Assembly: GCA_026399435.1 (NCBI GenBank)
Contig: JAPLQX010000044.1
Coordinates: 1 to 64,000 of the forward strand
DNA: 64,000 nt
Origin: Rhodocyclales bacterium
GTDB taxonomy: Bacteria; Pseudomonadota; Gammaproteobacteria; Burkholderiales; Rhodocyclaceae
Reading direction: 5' to 3'
Both the position numbers and the translations under genes were made by a program. The notes under the pieces are model-generated. The model was not told where the DNA came from and ran no database searches. It worked only from the letters and a program-made list of their open reading frames with translations. Shown here one piece after another: positions 34,271 through 43,670 of the stretch (within the stretch, counting starts at the first letter, position 1; each line of letters starts with the position of its first letter).

Positions 34271-35782
34271 TTACTCGGTGTGTCGGTGAAGTTTCGGCAG
34301 GCGCAGGCGGGCCAGGCGGGGCAGCTCGCCCGATATGCCGGCCAGCAGGCTCGCGTAATGGGGGCCATGCCAGCCGCCGATCAGGGTTACTGCCTCGCGC
34401 AACCGCGGGTCGTCTCCGGCGCAGTCCATCAGCAGCGCGCCAGCATTGGTCAGGTCATTGAGCTGGCCCAGCGTGTCCTGCACTGCGGTGAGCTGCTTCA
34501 GCACCGGGCGCGAGGCGCGCTCGGGGGTCAGGGGAGAAAAGAACTCCAGCGCATAGCGCAGTCTTTTGACGCCGATGCGCAGGGCGTGCAGCGATGCAGG
34601 ATCCTCGATATCGGCTGCCACGGCCAGTCGCCGCAATTTTTTGCGCAGGCGCTTCAGGCGTTCGGCGGCGAAGCTCAGCAGTTCGATCATCGGCGCCGCG
34701 GTCGCCGGCATGGCGTGCAGCGATTCGAGCGCGGTCAGCAGCATGCGGCCATAGTCCGGCGCGGCGAGCAAGGCGACTGCCTGCGCGTGTGCCGTGTAGC
34801 GGCGGTTAGTGATGTCGCTGGCCAGCGCAAGCAGCCGCGGCTCGTTGGGCAGGGCAGACAGCACGGGGTTGGCGATTTCGGTGAGCAGTACATCGAGGTC
34901 GCGTGCGCGGCCCAGTTCCTTGGTCAGCGCCGACAGCGGCGCGCGCAGGGACTCGGCAAGATGTTCCGGCAGTGCGGGAGCGAAAAGCCGCATGGCCGCA
35001 CGCAGCCGGCGCGTGGCGACGCGCATCTGGTGGATGTATTCCGGGTCGTCACTCGAGAGCGCACCGGCATGATTCTGCTGCAGGTGTTCGAGGCAGGACA
35101 GAGCAATGCGGAGGAAGGCTTCGAAGGGCGGCATGGCCGCGGACAGTGTCACGGCTTCGGCCTTGAACGGCACCGGCGGAGCGCCGATGTGGAGGCGATA
35201 GCCGCGCTCGGCCTTGGACAATACCGATGGCGTCAGGGCCACACGCTCGGCGAGCTGAGTGGCCAGCTTGAAAATGGCATGCACGGGGGCGCCGGCAAGT
35301 TCCAGTTCCACCTCGGAGAGCGCTTCCCGGCGACCATTGGCGATGATCCAGCCCCGATCGAGGGTCAGCATGACGGCGCCGTGTGCCGCAGGCATTTTCC
35401 AGGTGATGCGGCGAAAGCGCGTTTCGCAGATGGGGATGATGCGGTTCAGCAGCTTCGGCCGCTGCAGCCAGTCGCGCACCGACTCTACGTCAACGCCTGC
35501 GAAATCGAAGTTTCCGGTATAGGGTGTTTCCCACTCGGGCCGGCTGCTCAGGCCGGCGGTCGAACTGCCCGCGAGCTTGACGGTTTGCAGCCAGTCGTGC
35601 CCCTTGCGGCGCAGACGCAGGGCGATGCCGCGGCGGCGCAGGGAAAGATCGGCCGTGTCGTAATAGATGTTGTCGAGATTCTCGACATGACGCAGGACCG
35701 CCTGCTTCAGCAGCGGATGGCGCAGGAAACGTGATTGATGGCCTGCCGCGAGCGCGAGCTTGAGTTCGACTTCTTCAGCCAT
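34271..35782 (-). CDS. CYTH-CHAD domain protein (inorganic triphosphatase-like)
   Basis: The 503-residue protein begins with the CYTH signature EEVELKLALA (ExExK) and continues as a triphosphate tunnel domain (YYDTADLSLRRRGIALRLRRKG, TVKLAG). The C-terminal half (from about 215) is a CHAD helical domain rich in His/Arg (YIHQMRVATRRLRAAMRLF, LHALRIGVKRLRYALEFFSPL), known to bind polyphosphate. It may hydrolyse tripolyphosphate or bind polyP granules. Two ATGs occur six bases apart; 35782 has better GGAA spacing. Confidence 0.92.
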   Translation of the reverse strand: MAEEVELKLALAAGHQSRFLRHPLLKQAVLRHVENLDNIYYDTADLSLRRRGIALRLRRKGHDWLQTVKLAGSSTAGLSSRPEWETPYTGNFDFAGVDVESVRDWLQRPKLLNRIIPICETRFRRITWKMPAAHGAVMLTLDRGWIIANGRREALSEVELELAGAPVHAIFKLATQLAERVALTPSVLSKAERGYRLHIGAPPVPFKAEAVTLSAAMPPFEAFLRIALSCLEHLQQNHAGALSSDDPEYIHQMRVATRRLRAAMRLFAPALPEHLAESLRAPLSALTKELGRARDLDVLLTEIANPVLSALPNEPRLLALASDITNRRYTAHAQAVALLAAPDYGRMLLTALESLHAMPATAAPMIELLSFAAERLKRLRKKLRRLAVAADIEDPASLHALRIGVKRLRYALEFFSPLTPERASRPVLKQLTAVQDTLGQLNDLTNAGALLMDCAGDDPRLREAVTLIGGWHGPHYASLLAGISGELPRLARLRLPKLHRHTE

Positions 35783-35858
35783 GGCCATTTCCGCGATGGA
35801 AAGGTTTCATTATCCACGATCCGCGTGCAGCGACTGCGAGATTGCGGTAGCGGCTGTT

Positions 35859-37091
35859 CTATTCGTAGCGCAGCGCTTCGATGGGCAGCAGGCGCGAGGC
35901 TTTCTTTGCCGGGTAGTATCCAAAAAATATGCCAATCGCACCGGCAAAGCCTGCTGCAAGTACGATCGAGCTGACGGAGAGCTGGGTTCGCCAGCCCGCC
36001 AGTTCGGCGATCAGCATCGAGCCGCCAATTCCGAGCAGGATTCCGATCGCGCCGCCGATCAGGGACAGGGTGACCGCCTCGACCAGGAACTGGGTGAGGA
36101 TGTCTCTGGCACGGGCGCCGACGGCCATGCGCAGGCCGATCTCCCGCGTTCGCTCGGTGACCGAGACCAGCATGATGTTCATGATGCCGATGCCGCCCAC
36201 CAGAAGCGATACCGATGCCACAGCCGCGAGCAGCAGCGCCATGACCTTGGACGAAGCCTCCTGCGCCTGAAGGATCTCCGACAGGTTGCGCACGAAAAAA
36301 TCGTCGTCCTGTCCCGGTTGCAGGCGATGGCGCTGGCGCAGCAGTTCGCGCATGCGCGCGTCGGCGCTGGCCATGTCGGCGCCCTGATTCACCTTGACCA
36401 TGATCGAGCCGACGCTGCGCGATTTCGCCAGCGCCGAACCCAGCACGCGCTTGCGGGCCGTGCCGATCGGCATCAGCAGGATGTCGTCCTGATCCTGACC
36501 GGTCATGCTCTGGCCTTTGCGCTCCAGCACGCCGATCACCGTGAGCGGCACCTTGCGCACGCGGATCACCTGATCCAACGGGCTGGCGTCGCCGAACAGG
36601 TTTTTCGCCACAGTCTGGCCGATCAGAACTACCTTGCCGGCGCCGCTCATTTCTGCCTGCTCGAAGCCGCGACCCTCGATGATGGCCCATTCGCGGACTT
36701 CGAGGTAGTCCGGGGTGATGCCGTAAAAAACCGTTGACCAGTTGGCGTTGCCTGCTACCACTTGGCCGCTACCGCGCAGGGTGGGCGCCGCGGCCTGGAT
36801 TTCCTCTATCTCGCGGCCGATGGCGTAGCCGTCATCCTCGCTGATGGTCGGCTGCGAACCGGTACCGCCGCGGGCGCCTCCGGAGGTGACGGAGCCGGAG
36901 AGCACGATGATGATGTTCGAGCCGAGGCTGCGGATCTGCTCCTCGACCCGCGCCTGGGCGCCTCCGCCCACGGCGATCATGATGATCACCGCCGCGACGC
37001 CGATGATGATGCCGAGCATGGTCAGCGCCGAGCGCATCTTGTTCACGCGCAGGGCGAGCAGGGCGATGCGAAGCGTTGCGACGAAGTTCAT
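35859..37091 (-). CDS. MacB-type ABC transporter permease
   Basis: This 410-residue protein has an N-terminal membrane helix (RSALTMLGIIIGVAAVIIMIAVG), a large periplasmic MacB core domain, and three C-terminal helices (VSLLVGGIGIMNIMLVSVTERTREIGLRMAVGA, typical FtsX/MacB region). The ATPase is a separate gene, unlike fused MacB. It starts inside the ATPase stop (ATGA). It probably couples cytoplasmic ATP use to periplasmic substrate extrusion via the adaptor. Confidence 0.93.
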   Translation of the reverse strand: MNFVATLRIALLALRVNKMRSALTMLGIIIGVAAVIIMIAVGGGAQARVEEQIRSLGSNIIIVLSGSVTSGGARGGTGSQPTISEDDGYAIGREIEEIQAAAPTLRGSGQVVAGNANWSTVFYGITPDYLEVREWAIIEGRGFEQAEMSGAGKVVLIGQTVAKNLFGDASPLDQVIRVRKVPLTVIGVLERKGQSMTGQDQDDILLMPIGTARKRVLGSALAKSRSVGSIMVKVNQGADMASADARMRELLRQRHRLQPGQDDDFFVRNLSEILQAQEASSKVMALLLAAVASVSLLVGGIGIMNIMLVSVTERTREIGLRMAVGARARDILTQFLVEAVTLSLIGGAIGILLGIGGSMLIAELAGWRTQLSVSSIVLAAGFAGAIGIFFGYYPAKKASRLLPIEALRYE

Positions 37092-37804
37092 GTCAGCTGC
37101 GCCGCCGCGTCGTTGGCGACGTTGGGTTTGTCTTCGATGATCTTGCCGTCGCGAAAGCTGATGATGCGTCCGGCGAAATGAGCAATATCGTGCTCGTGGG
37201 TCACCACGACGATGGTGATGCCTTCGCGATTGAGCTGTTGCAGCAGGGCCATGATCTCGACACTGGTGCGCGAGTCGAGGGCGCCTGTCGGTTCGTCGGC
37301 CAGCACCAGCCGGGGATCATTCACCAGGGCGCGGGCGATGGCGACTCGCTGCTGCTGGCCACCCGAGAGTTGTGCCGGGTGGTGATCCATGCGTTCCGCC
37401 AGACCGACCTGGGCGAGGCGCTGCTTGGCATGCTGCGTCCGCTCGTTCGGTGGCATCTCGCTGTAGAGCAGGGGGAGGGCGACATTGTCCAGCGCCGAGG
37501 TACGCGCGAGAAGATTGAAGTGCTGGAAGACAAAACCGAGCTTGCGATTGCGCACGCGTGCCAGTTCATCGCCGGAGAGTTGCGAGACTTCCTGCCCGTC
37601 CAGCCAGTAACGACCGCCGCTTGGGTGGTCGAGACATCCCAGCAGATTCATGAAGGTGGATTTGCCGGAACCGGACGGGCCCATGACGGCGACAAATTCG
37701 CCCGCCGCGATTTCAAGGCTGACGCCGCACAGGGCCGGCACCACATTGTTGCCCATGCGGTACTCCTTGGCGAGTTCCTCGACCCGGATCAGGGTTCCCG
37801 ACAT
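37088..37804 (-). CDS. MacB/LolD-type ABC transporter ATPase
   Basis: The 238-residue ATPase has Walker A (GPSGSGKS), Q-loop (FVFQHFN), signature LSGGQQQRVAIARAL, Walker B LVLADEPTGALD and the switch His in VVTHEHD. It belongs to the MacB/LolD-like class. It is 17 bases downstream of the adaptor gene and overlaps the permease gene. Confidence 0.96.
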   Translation of the reverse strand: MSGTLIRVEELAKEYRMGNNVVPALCGVSLEIAAGEFVAVMGPSGSGKSTFMNLLGCLDHPSGGRYWLDGQEVSQLSGDELARVRNRKLGFVFQHFNLLARTSALDNVALPLLYSEMPPNERTQHAKQRLAQVGLAERMDHHPAQLSGGQQQRVAIARALVNDPRLVLADEPTGALDSRTSVEIMALLQQLNREGITIVVVTHEHDIAHFAGRIISFRDGKIIEDKPNVANDAAAQLT

Positions 37805-37821
37805 GGCTGGCGGCGCCAGAA

Positions 37822-39414
37822 TCAGAACAGACGCGGACCGGGAGCGCCGGTGGTCGCCTTGGCCGTCGCTGGCGACTGCAGGCCGACAATGACCTCGCTG
37901 CCTTCCTTGACCTCGCCGGAAACGATCTCGGTCATGCTGCCATCGGACAGGCCGAGTCGCACGGTCACCGCCTTGGGTTTGCCTTCCTCGTCCAGCATCC
38001 AGATACGTCCGCTGCCGCCTCCGCTTCCTCCGGCGCGGGCGGCCTGCGATTCGGCAGCCATTTCGTCGTAGCGTTTCTTCTGGTCGGGGGTCAGCATGGC
38101 CGACACCTTTTCGCGAATCTCGGCGCGATTGCGTTCCTGGGCCTTGGTTTTTTCGGCCTCGGGCAGATCGCGGGCGGCCATGAATTTCTCGCGCATGCCG
38201 GAGAAGATGGCTTCGAGCTTTCCCTGCTGATCGGTATCGAGCTTGAGTTCGGCGACCAGGCGCTCGCGCAACTGGCCCAAACCACCACCACCCGCGCCGC
38301 CACCCGCGCTGCCTCCGCCAGGAGTCGGCGCTGGCGTGCTCTGCATGCCGGGAATGGCGCTTTGCGCGCCGGCAACGGCGGCGACCGGCTTCTTCTCCTC
38401 GGCGGCACCCGCCGGGCGGAAACGCAATGCAGCGTTCGGCACCTTGAGGGCCTTGTCCTTTTGCGCCGTCACCACCCGCACGTTGGCGGTCATTCCGGGC
38501 AGCAGGGTGAGATCGGGATTCGCGGCGGAAACAATCACGATATAGGTCACGACATTGGAGACGACGGTCGCTGCCTTGCGGATCTGCGTCACCTGGCCGG
38601 AGAACGATTTGCCGGGAAACGCGTCGACCGTGAAGGTGGCTTTCTGTCCCACCGCGATGCGGCCGACATCGGCTTCATCGATCGAGGTCTCGACCTGCAT
38701 GTCGGTCAGGTTCTTGGCGATGATGAATAGTTCCGGCGCCTGCAGGCTGGCTGCCACGGTTTGGCCGGTATCGACGCTGCGCTTGACGACGACGCCGTCC
38801 ACCGGCGAACGGATCGCCGTACGCTCGAGGTCGACGCGCGCCTGCGCCAGTTGCGATTCGCGCTGCTTCACCACGGCGCTGCTGTTGTTGGCCTGGGCCA
38901 GCGCGACGTCGAGCGCGGCCTTGGCGACGTCATAGACCGCCTGTGACTTGTCGCGATCGGCCGCGGAAATGAAGTTCTTCTCGACCAGCATTTTCTTGCG
39001 TTCGAAGTCGCGTTGAGCGTCCATCAGGGTCGCTGTGACGCGGGCGACTTCAGCCTTCTGCACTGCGACCGAGGCGCGCGTCGATTCGAGGTCGGCTTCG
39101 GCCTGGCGCACTCGCAACTGGAATGTTTCGGGGTCGATGCGCGCAATCAACTGGTCGGCTTTCACCGGGCTGTTGAAGTCCGCGTAGAGTTCCTTGATCT
39201 GGCCCGATACTTGCGAACCCACCGACACGGATACAACCGGAGTCAATGTGCCGCTGGATGCCACGGTGGCCGTCAGCGGGCCCGACTCCAGTTTGGCCAG
39301 TTTGAACTGGGGCGTATCGCTGGTACCGCCGAGGTAGCGCCAAGCGCCATAGCCTGCGCCTGCAAGAACGAGGATGACGAGGGCGATCAGCCCGAGGCGG
39401 GAGGACGTTTTCAT
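37822..39414 (-). CDS. MacA-type membrane fusion protein with inserted LTxxQ-like segment
   Basis: This periplasmic adaptor (530 residues) has an N-terminal membrane anchor (LGLIALVILVLAGAGYGAWRYLGG), a biotinyl-lipoyl half (SGTLTPVVSVSVGSQVSGQI), a coiled-coil hairpin and a beta-barrel (VDTGQTVAASLQAPELFIIAKNL). After about residue 345, between Gly-rich linkers, sits a helical stretch with LDTDQQGKLEAIF and LTPDQKKRYDEM. These resemble the LTxxQ repeats of Spy/CpxP chaperones. The segment is not part of ordinary MacA. The ATG is at 39414. It lies 46 bases downstream of soxB with no obvious terminator between. Confidence 0.9.
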   Translation of the reverse strand: MKTSSRLGLIALVILVLAGAGYGAWRYLGGTSDTPQFKLAKLESGPLTATVASSGTLTPVVSVSVGSQVSGQIKELYADFNSPVKADQLIARIDPETFQLRVRQAEADLESTRASVAVQKAEVARVTATLMDAQRDFERKKMLVEKNFISAADRDKSQAVYDVAKAALDVALAQANNSSAVVKQRESQLAQARVDLERTAIRSPVDGVVVKRSVDTGQTVAASLQAPELFIIAKNLTDMQVETSIDEADVGRIAVGQKATFTVDAFPGKSFSGQVTQIRKAATVVSNVVTYIVIVSAANPDLTLLPGMTANVRVVTAQKDKALKVPNAALRFRPAGAAEEKKPVAAVAGAQSAIPGMQSTPAPTPGGGSAGGGAGGGGLGQLRERLVAELKLDTDQQGKLEAIFSGMREKFMAARDLPEAEKTKAQERNRAEIREKVSAMLTPDQKKRYDEMAAESQAARAGGSGGGSGRIWMLDEEGKPKAVTVRLGLSDGSMTEIVSGEVKEGSEVIVGLQSPATAKATTGAPGPRLF

Positions 39415-39460
39415 GGGAGCAATTCTAGACGATCCTTCCCATGGGGCTTGTAACCGGGTG

Positions 39461-41179
39461 TTACGCGATGCCCGGATTGCCCTTCGTGCCAATCAGCCTG
39501 GGCTGGTTGAGCTTGCGCGGCGTGATGGTCTTCTTGTCGCGCAGGTAGCGCGCCACCACATCCCACACCGGCTCGCCCTTCGCTCCCTCGGCCACTGGTG
39601 CCCAGCCGGCGACCTTGTATTTCTTGTCGGCCTCGAGTGCCTTGCCTTTCAGGCGCATCTCGGTGATGCGGCTGCCCATCTTTGCGTCCGGTGCGCAGGC
39701 ATATTGCAGCCCGCCAACGCGCACCATGTCGCCGCCCTGCTGGTAGTAGGGATCGGGGTTGAACGAGTTGTCGCAAACATCCTCGAGAATGGTCTTGATC
39801 TGCTCGCCGCTCATCTCGTTGAGCGTTGCGTAGGGGTAAGTGATCGCGGTCTGGTCCATCAGGTGCTCGAAGGTAATGGCCTGGCCGGGCAGGATCGTCG
39901 TGCCCCAGCGGAAGCCGGGCGAGAAGCCGATGTCGGCGCCCTGCACCTCCATGATGGCGTCGAGAATCAGCTGATCCCAGCTGCCGTTGAAGTTGCCGCG
40001 CCGGTACAGCAGGCCTTCCGAGACGGCGAGTTTTTCATCCAGCTTTTCCTTGTAGGGGGCACGTACCTTGTCGATGTAGGCGACCATCTCGGCGTCGGCC
40101 GGTAGCAGATTGGAGAAGATCGGCAGCAGCTTGTAGCGGAAATCCTGAACCTTCCCGCCGCGCACATCGAAGTCGAGTACGGCGAGGAACTTGCCGTTGG
40201 ATCCGGCGTTGGTGACCAGTGTCTGGCCGCCGGCATTCTTGATCGTGACGGGTTGCGGCACGCCGTCATGCGTGTGACCACCCATGATGGCGTCGATGCC
40301 GGTGACGCGGCTGGCCATCTTGAGGTCGACATCCATGCCGTTGTGCGAGAGGACGACGACGACTTTCGCACCCTTGGCGCGCACCTCGTCGACCATCTTC
40401 TGCATGTTCTCGTCCTGGATGCCGAAGGTCCAGTCGGGCATCATGTAGCGCGGGTTGGCGATGGGTGTGTAGGGAAAGGCCTGGCCGATCACCGCGACCT
40501 GCACGCCATTCATCTCGCGCATCGCGTAGGGCGCGAAGACCGGATCGCCGAAGTCGGTGGTCTTCACGTTCTGGGCGAGAAACTCGATCTTGCCCTTCAA
40601 GTCCTTCTCGACGATTTCCTGCACGCGCTTGTCGCCCAGGGTGAACTCCCAGTGGGACGACATCATGTTCACGCCGAGCAGCTTGCAGGCATCGACCATG
40701 TCCTGGCCATTGGTCCACAAGGCGGTGGCGGAACCTTGCCAGGTATCGCCGCCGTCAAGCAGCAGTGCGTTCGGACGCTCGGCGCGCAAGCGCTTGACCA
40801 GCGTCGCCAGATGGGCGAAGCCGCCAACCTTGCCGTAGGTCTTGGCCGCCTGGGCGAAATCGAGATAGGTGAAGGCGTGAGCCTCGCGCGTGCCGGGCTT
40901 GATGCCGAAGGCTCTGAGCAGCTGCTCGCCGACCAGATGCGGTGCTTTGCCAAACGCCCCGGCTACGCCGAGATTGACATTCGGCTCGCGGAACCAGATT
41001 GGCCGCAGTTGCGCGTGGCAGTCGGTGAAGTGCATGAAATGCACGTTGCCGAACTTCGGCACGTCATAAAGCGCGTCGGTATTTCCGGCAGCGAGCAGCG
41101 GGCGGGCATCGAGCGCAGCGCCTGCCACCGAGGCGGCGGCGAGCATTTGCAGAAATTCGCGGCGGTTCATCGAGGACAT
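39461..41179 (-). CDS. soxB: SoxB thiosulfohydrolase
   Basis: This 572-residue metallophosphoesterase-like enzyme carries a twin-arginine signal (MNRREFLQMLAAASVAGAAL). Metal-site motifs HFTDCHAQL, LLDGGDTWQGSA, LSHNGMDVD and GGHTHDGVP precede a 5'-nucleotidase-type C-terminal domain. SoxB hydrolyses the sulfate group from SoxY-bound cysteine S-thiosulfonate in the periplasm using two Mn ions. It starts with GGAGATTGACCG before the ATG. It is the last gene of soxYZAXB. Confidence 0.96.
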   Translation of the reverse strand: MSSMNRREFLQMLAAASVAGAALDARPLLAAGNTDALYDVPKFGNVHFMHFTDCHAQLRPIWFREPNVNLGVAGAFGKAPHLVGEQLLRAFGIKPGTREAHAFTYLDFAQAAKTYGKVGGFAHLATLVKRLRAERPNALLLDGGDTWQGSATALWTNGQDMVDACKLLGVNMMSSHWEFTLGDKRVQEIVEKDLKGKIEFLAQNVKTTDFGDPVFAPYAMREMNGVQVAVIGQAFPYTPIANPRYMMPDWTFGIQDENMQKMVDEVRAKGAKVVVVLSHNGMDVDLKMASRVTGIDAIMGGHTHDGVPQPVTIKNAGGQTLVTNAGSNGKFLAVLDFDVRGGKVQDFRYKLLPIFSNLLPADAEMVAYIDKVRAPYKEKLDEKLAVSEGLLYRRGNFNGSWDQLILDAIMEVQGADIGFSPGFRWGTTILPGQAITFEHLMDQTAITYPYATLNEMSGEQIKTILEDVCDNSFNPDPYYQQGGDMVRVGGLQYACAPDAKMGSRITEMRLKGKALEADKKYKVAGWAPVAEGAKGEPVWDVVARYLRDKKTITPRKLNQPRLIGTKGNPGIA

Positions 41180-41265
41180 CGGTCAATCTCCGGGAGCAAG
41201 GAGGAGCAAAGAAAAAGGCCCAACCGAACTACATCGGCCAGGCCCGGGCATGGCGTGGCGTCGTG

Positions 41266-41880
41266 CTATTTATTGACGGGAGACTCAGGGTCGAGCAATA
41301 GCGCCACCAGGTCCTTGATCTGCTGTTCCCTGAGGGCGCCTATGTGGCCGAAGCGCGGCATCTCGGAACAGAGGTTGTAGGACTTGGAGTTGTAGATCTT
41401 GCTGTAGACGTACTTCTGGATGTCCGCCGTGTTGCCGCGCAGCTTGCCGAACTGGAACAGGGTGGGACCGACAGTGCCGAAGGAGGTTTCCTTGGGCGCG
41501 ATCTGGTGGCAGTTGTAGCAGTTGCCGCCGACCGGCAGGCCGGGCTCGTCGGACCAGGTGAAGCCGCGGCCGGACTGGGCGATCTTCTCGCCGGACTTCC
41601 AGTCGCCCAGCAGTTTGCCGTCGGCGGGATACTTCACGCCGGCCATCTGATCCGCCTCCAACTGCTTGGCGATGGTTTCGGGCGGTTTGTTGCCGGTGCG
41701 ATTGCAGATGGCCTGGAGGCCGTCTTCGGAAATGCGGTCGGCCGTGGCCTGGCCCTTGGTGACGAAATCCTGCTTCATCATGGCGATGGCCTTGGCGCGG
41801 TGGTCACCGTCGGCGAAAGCAGCAGGGATGGCGGCAAGGAGGGCCGTCGCGAGAATCGAGATGCGTGCGGTAATGTTCAT
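41266..41880 (-). CDS. soxX: SoxX cytochrome c subunit
   Basis: The 204-residue precursor has a signal peptide ending AFA, and a single c-type heme site NCYNCHQIAP with a distal Met in EMPRFGH, as in SoxX. It partners with SoxA to join thiosulfate oxidatively to SoxY. It is longer than the shortest SoxX proteins because of an N-terminal helical region. It lies 12 bases after soxA. Confidence 0.94.
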   Translation of the reverse strand: MNITARISILATALLAAIPAAFADGDHRAKAIAMMKQDFVTKGQATADRISEDGLQAICNRTGNKPPETIAKQLEADQMAGVKYPADGKLLGDWKSGEKIAQSGRGFTWSDEPGLPVGGNCYNCHQIAPKETSFGTVGPTLFQFGKLRGNTADIQKYVYSKIYNSKSYNLCSEMPRFGHIGALREQQIKDLVALLLDPESPVNK

Positions 41881-41892
41881 GTTTTCCCCCTG

Positions 41893-42759
41893 TTAGCGCT
41901 TGATGCCCGGACCCTTGTAGGTCGCGCCGTTGGCGTTGGCCGTCATGTAGGTCAGCAGACTGGTGACGGTGTCCGATAGGTACTTCGGCTGCGGGAAACG
42001 CTGCTGGCGGAAACAGTCGCCCATGCGCCACTGCTGGGTCAGCATCACGCCGCCGGTCATGCGGTAGCCTGGCCAGCCCATCACCGCGGATGTCGCGCCC
42101 CTGTGCGTGCTGATGTTCGGCAGGTTCTGCATGCGGATGCGCTTGCCGTCGGTGCCGTGGCAGGTGTTGCAGGAGAAGTCATACGGGCCGGCGCGATAGT
42201 TGACGACTTCCTTGCCGATCTCATAGACATCCTTGACGTGCGGATCCTTGAGCGGGACGGCAAATTTCATGTCGCGCGATTGTCCGGCGACGTAGGTCAC
42301 CAGCGAGGTCGCCTCGGGCGTGTGGCTGTCGGAGGCGAAGGGCCGCTTCATCAGGTCGGCTTCGTTGAAGCCCTGCTTGTTGATCATGCACCAGACGATG
42401 CGGCGCTCGACATCCATTACCTTTCCGGCATCGGCAAAGTAACGCGGCATCTGCACATAGGCACCCTTCACCACGCCGACGCCGAGGCCGAGGTCGCAAC
42501 TCTCCGCAAGCGAGACATTATTGTGACCGCGCTTGTTCTTCCAGAATTCCTCGCCCTGAGCCTCGAACAACTCGGCCGGGTTGGTTTCCTCCATCATGGC
42601 GCGGAACTTTTCGAACTCGAGCGTGGCCGCGTCTTTTTCCTCGACTGGCGCTGCGGCCGGCGGCTTGGCGACTTTCTTGGCGGCGGTGCCCTTGTTCTGG
42701 GCGCTTGCCGGGTGAACGGCAAGGGCAAGCATTGCCACAACTGCGATGCTGTATTTCAT
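41893..42759 (-). CDS. soxA: SoxA cytochrome c subunit (single heme type)
   Basis: The 288-residue protein has a signal peptide (cleaved after PASA), one CxxCH heme motif (FSCNTCHGTDG), and the catalytic cysteine motif GDCFRQQRFP that ligates the active-site heme as persulfide. The N-terminal heme site of diheme SoxA is represented only by CDLG, so this is the monoheme class. SoxAX creates the S-thiosulfonate on SoxY. Confidence 0.95.
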   Translation of the reverse strand: MKYSIAVVAMLALAVHPASAQNKGTAAKKVAKPPAAAPVEEKDAATLEFEKFRAMMEETNPAELFEAQGEEFWKNKRGHNNVSLAESCDLGLGVGVVKGAYVQMPRYFADAGKVMDVERRIVWCMINKQGFNEADLMKRPFASDSHTPEATSLVTYVAGQSRDMKFAVPLKDPHVKDVYEIGKEVVNYRAGPYDFSCNTCHGTDGKRIRMQNLPNISTHRGATSAVMGWPGYRMTGGVMLTQQWRMGDCFRQQRFPQPKYLSDTVTSLLTYMTANANGATYKGPGIKR

Positions 42760-42823
42760 GATCTCTCCTCCAGGGTCCTTGCTGCCGGTCTTGACCGCCG
42801 GCTATTGCGGGTAACGGATAGGG

Positions 42824-43135
42824 TCAGGCAACGGCGGCTTCGTCAGTCCTCTTGTCTCCCTTGTTGTCTACCCAGCTGACGACGACCTTGTCGCCAACCT
42901 TCGCACCCTTCATCTTGAAACCAAACACCGGGTTGCGCGACACGGAGGTCCCGATCTGCCCATCGACCACTTTCTTGCCGCCGACCTCGACCGTCATCGA
43001 CTGGATGAAAAGAGGAGGGATGGTTTTGCCAGCGGCGTCCTTGCGCTGGCCGGTTTCCATCGCGTGGCCCATCAGGACGCGAATCTCTGTGACATCGCCT
43101 TTCAATTGGGCGCGAATCTTCATCGGATCTGCCAT
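42824..43135 (-). CDS. soxZ: SoxZ
   Basis: This 103-residue immunoglobulin-like protein (MKIRAQLKGDVTEIRVLMGHAMETGQRKD..., FKMKGAKVGDKVVVSWVDNKGDK) matches SoxZ, the cytosol-made partner exported together with SoxY, since it has no signal of its own. It forms the SoxYZ carrier that holds sulfur intermediates. It is 30 bases after soxY. Confidence 0.96.
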   Translation of the reverse strand: MADPMKIRAQLKGDVTEIRVLMGHAMETGQRKDAAGKTIPPLFIQSMTVEVGGKKVVDGQIGTSVSRNPVFGFKMKGAKVGDKVVVSWVDNKGDKRTDEAAVA

Positions 43136-43165
43136 GGTGTGTTCCTTCTTGTCTCGTGGGTTGTA

Positions 43166-43636
43166 TCAGCCGCCGCAGCCGCCGACGGTGACTTTGACTT
43201 CCTTTTGCGCCGTATAGAATTTGCCGTCGGCTTTGGCGACCGCCTTGACCAAGGATGTCTGGCCCATCTTGAGGCGTGCCGAAACCTCGGGCAGGGCGCC
43301 GTTGGCAAAATCGAAGGAGGCGGAAAGGGGAGACGGATTCTTCTCGACCAGAATCGAAATCGAGGTGGTGTTGGGAATATTGCTGATGACGTCCACCGGT
43401 ACCACGGCTCCGTTTTCGGCGATGTCCGGAACCTTGAGGATCAGGTCCTTGCTGTCGGCTGGCGCTCCGGCGCCAATTCCCTTGAGCGCGCCGACCGTGT
43501 CGTGAGCTTCGAAGGCGGCCTTGTTCCACTCGGCTGCCAGTACTTGCGTCGGGCGCAAGGCACCGGCGGCGATCAGGCCGGCCAGCACACCACTGGCGGT
43601 GGCGCTCTTGAGTACCGTTCTGCGGGTTGTGTTCAT
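43166..43636 (-). CDS. soxY: SoxY, sulfur-binding carrier protein
   Basis: The 156-residue precursor has a twin-arginine-like signal (NTTRRTVLKSATASGVLAGLI) and ends in the defining mobile GGCGG arm whose cysteine carries the sulfur intermediates. The ATG at 43636 follows GAGGAGAAAGTTACCC and replaces a longer frame reading upstream into the promoter. It is first in soxYZAXB. Confidence 0.96.
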   Translation of the reverse strand: MNTTRRTVLKSATASGVLAGLIAAGALRPTQVLAAEWNKAAFEAHDTVGALKGIGAGAPADSKDLILKVPDIAENGAVVPVDVISNIPNTTSISILVEKNPSPLSASFDFANGALPEVSARLKMGQTSLVKAVAKADGKFYTAQKEVKVTVGGCGG

Positions 43637-43670
43637 TGGGTAACTTTCTCCTCTGGTCGCGTAGCTATTG

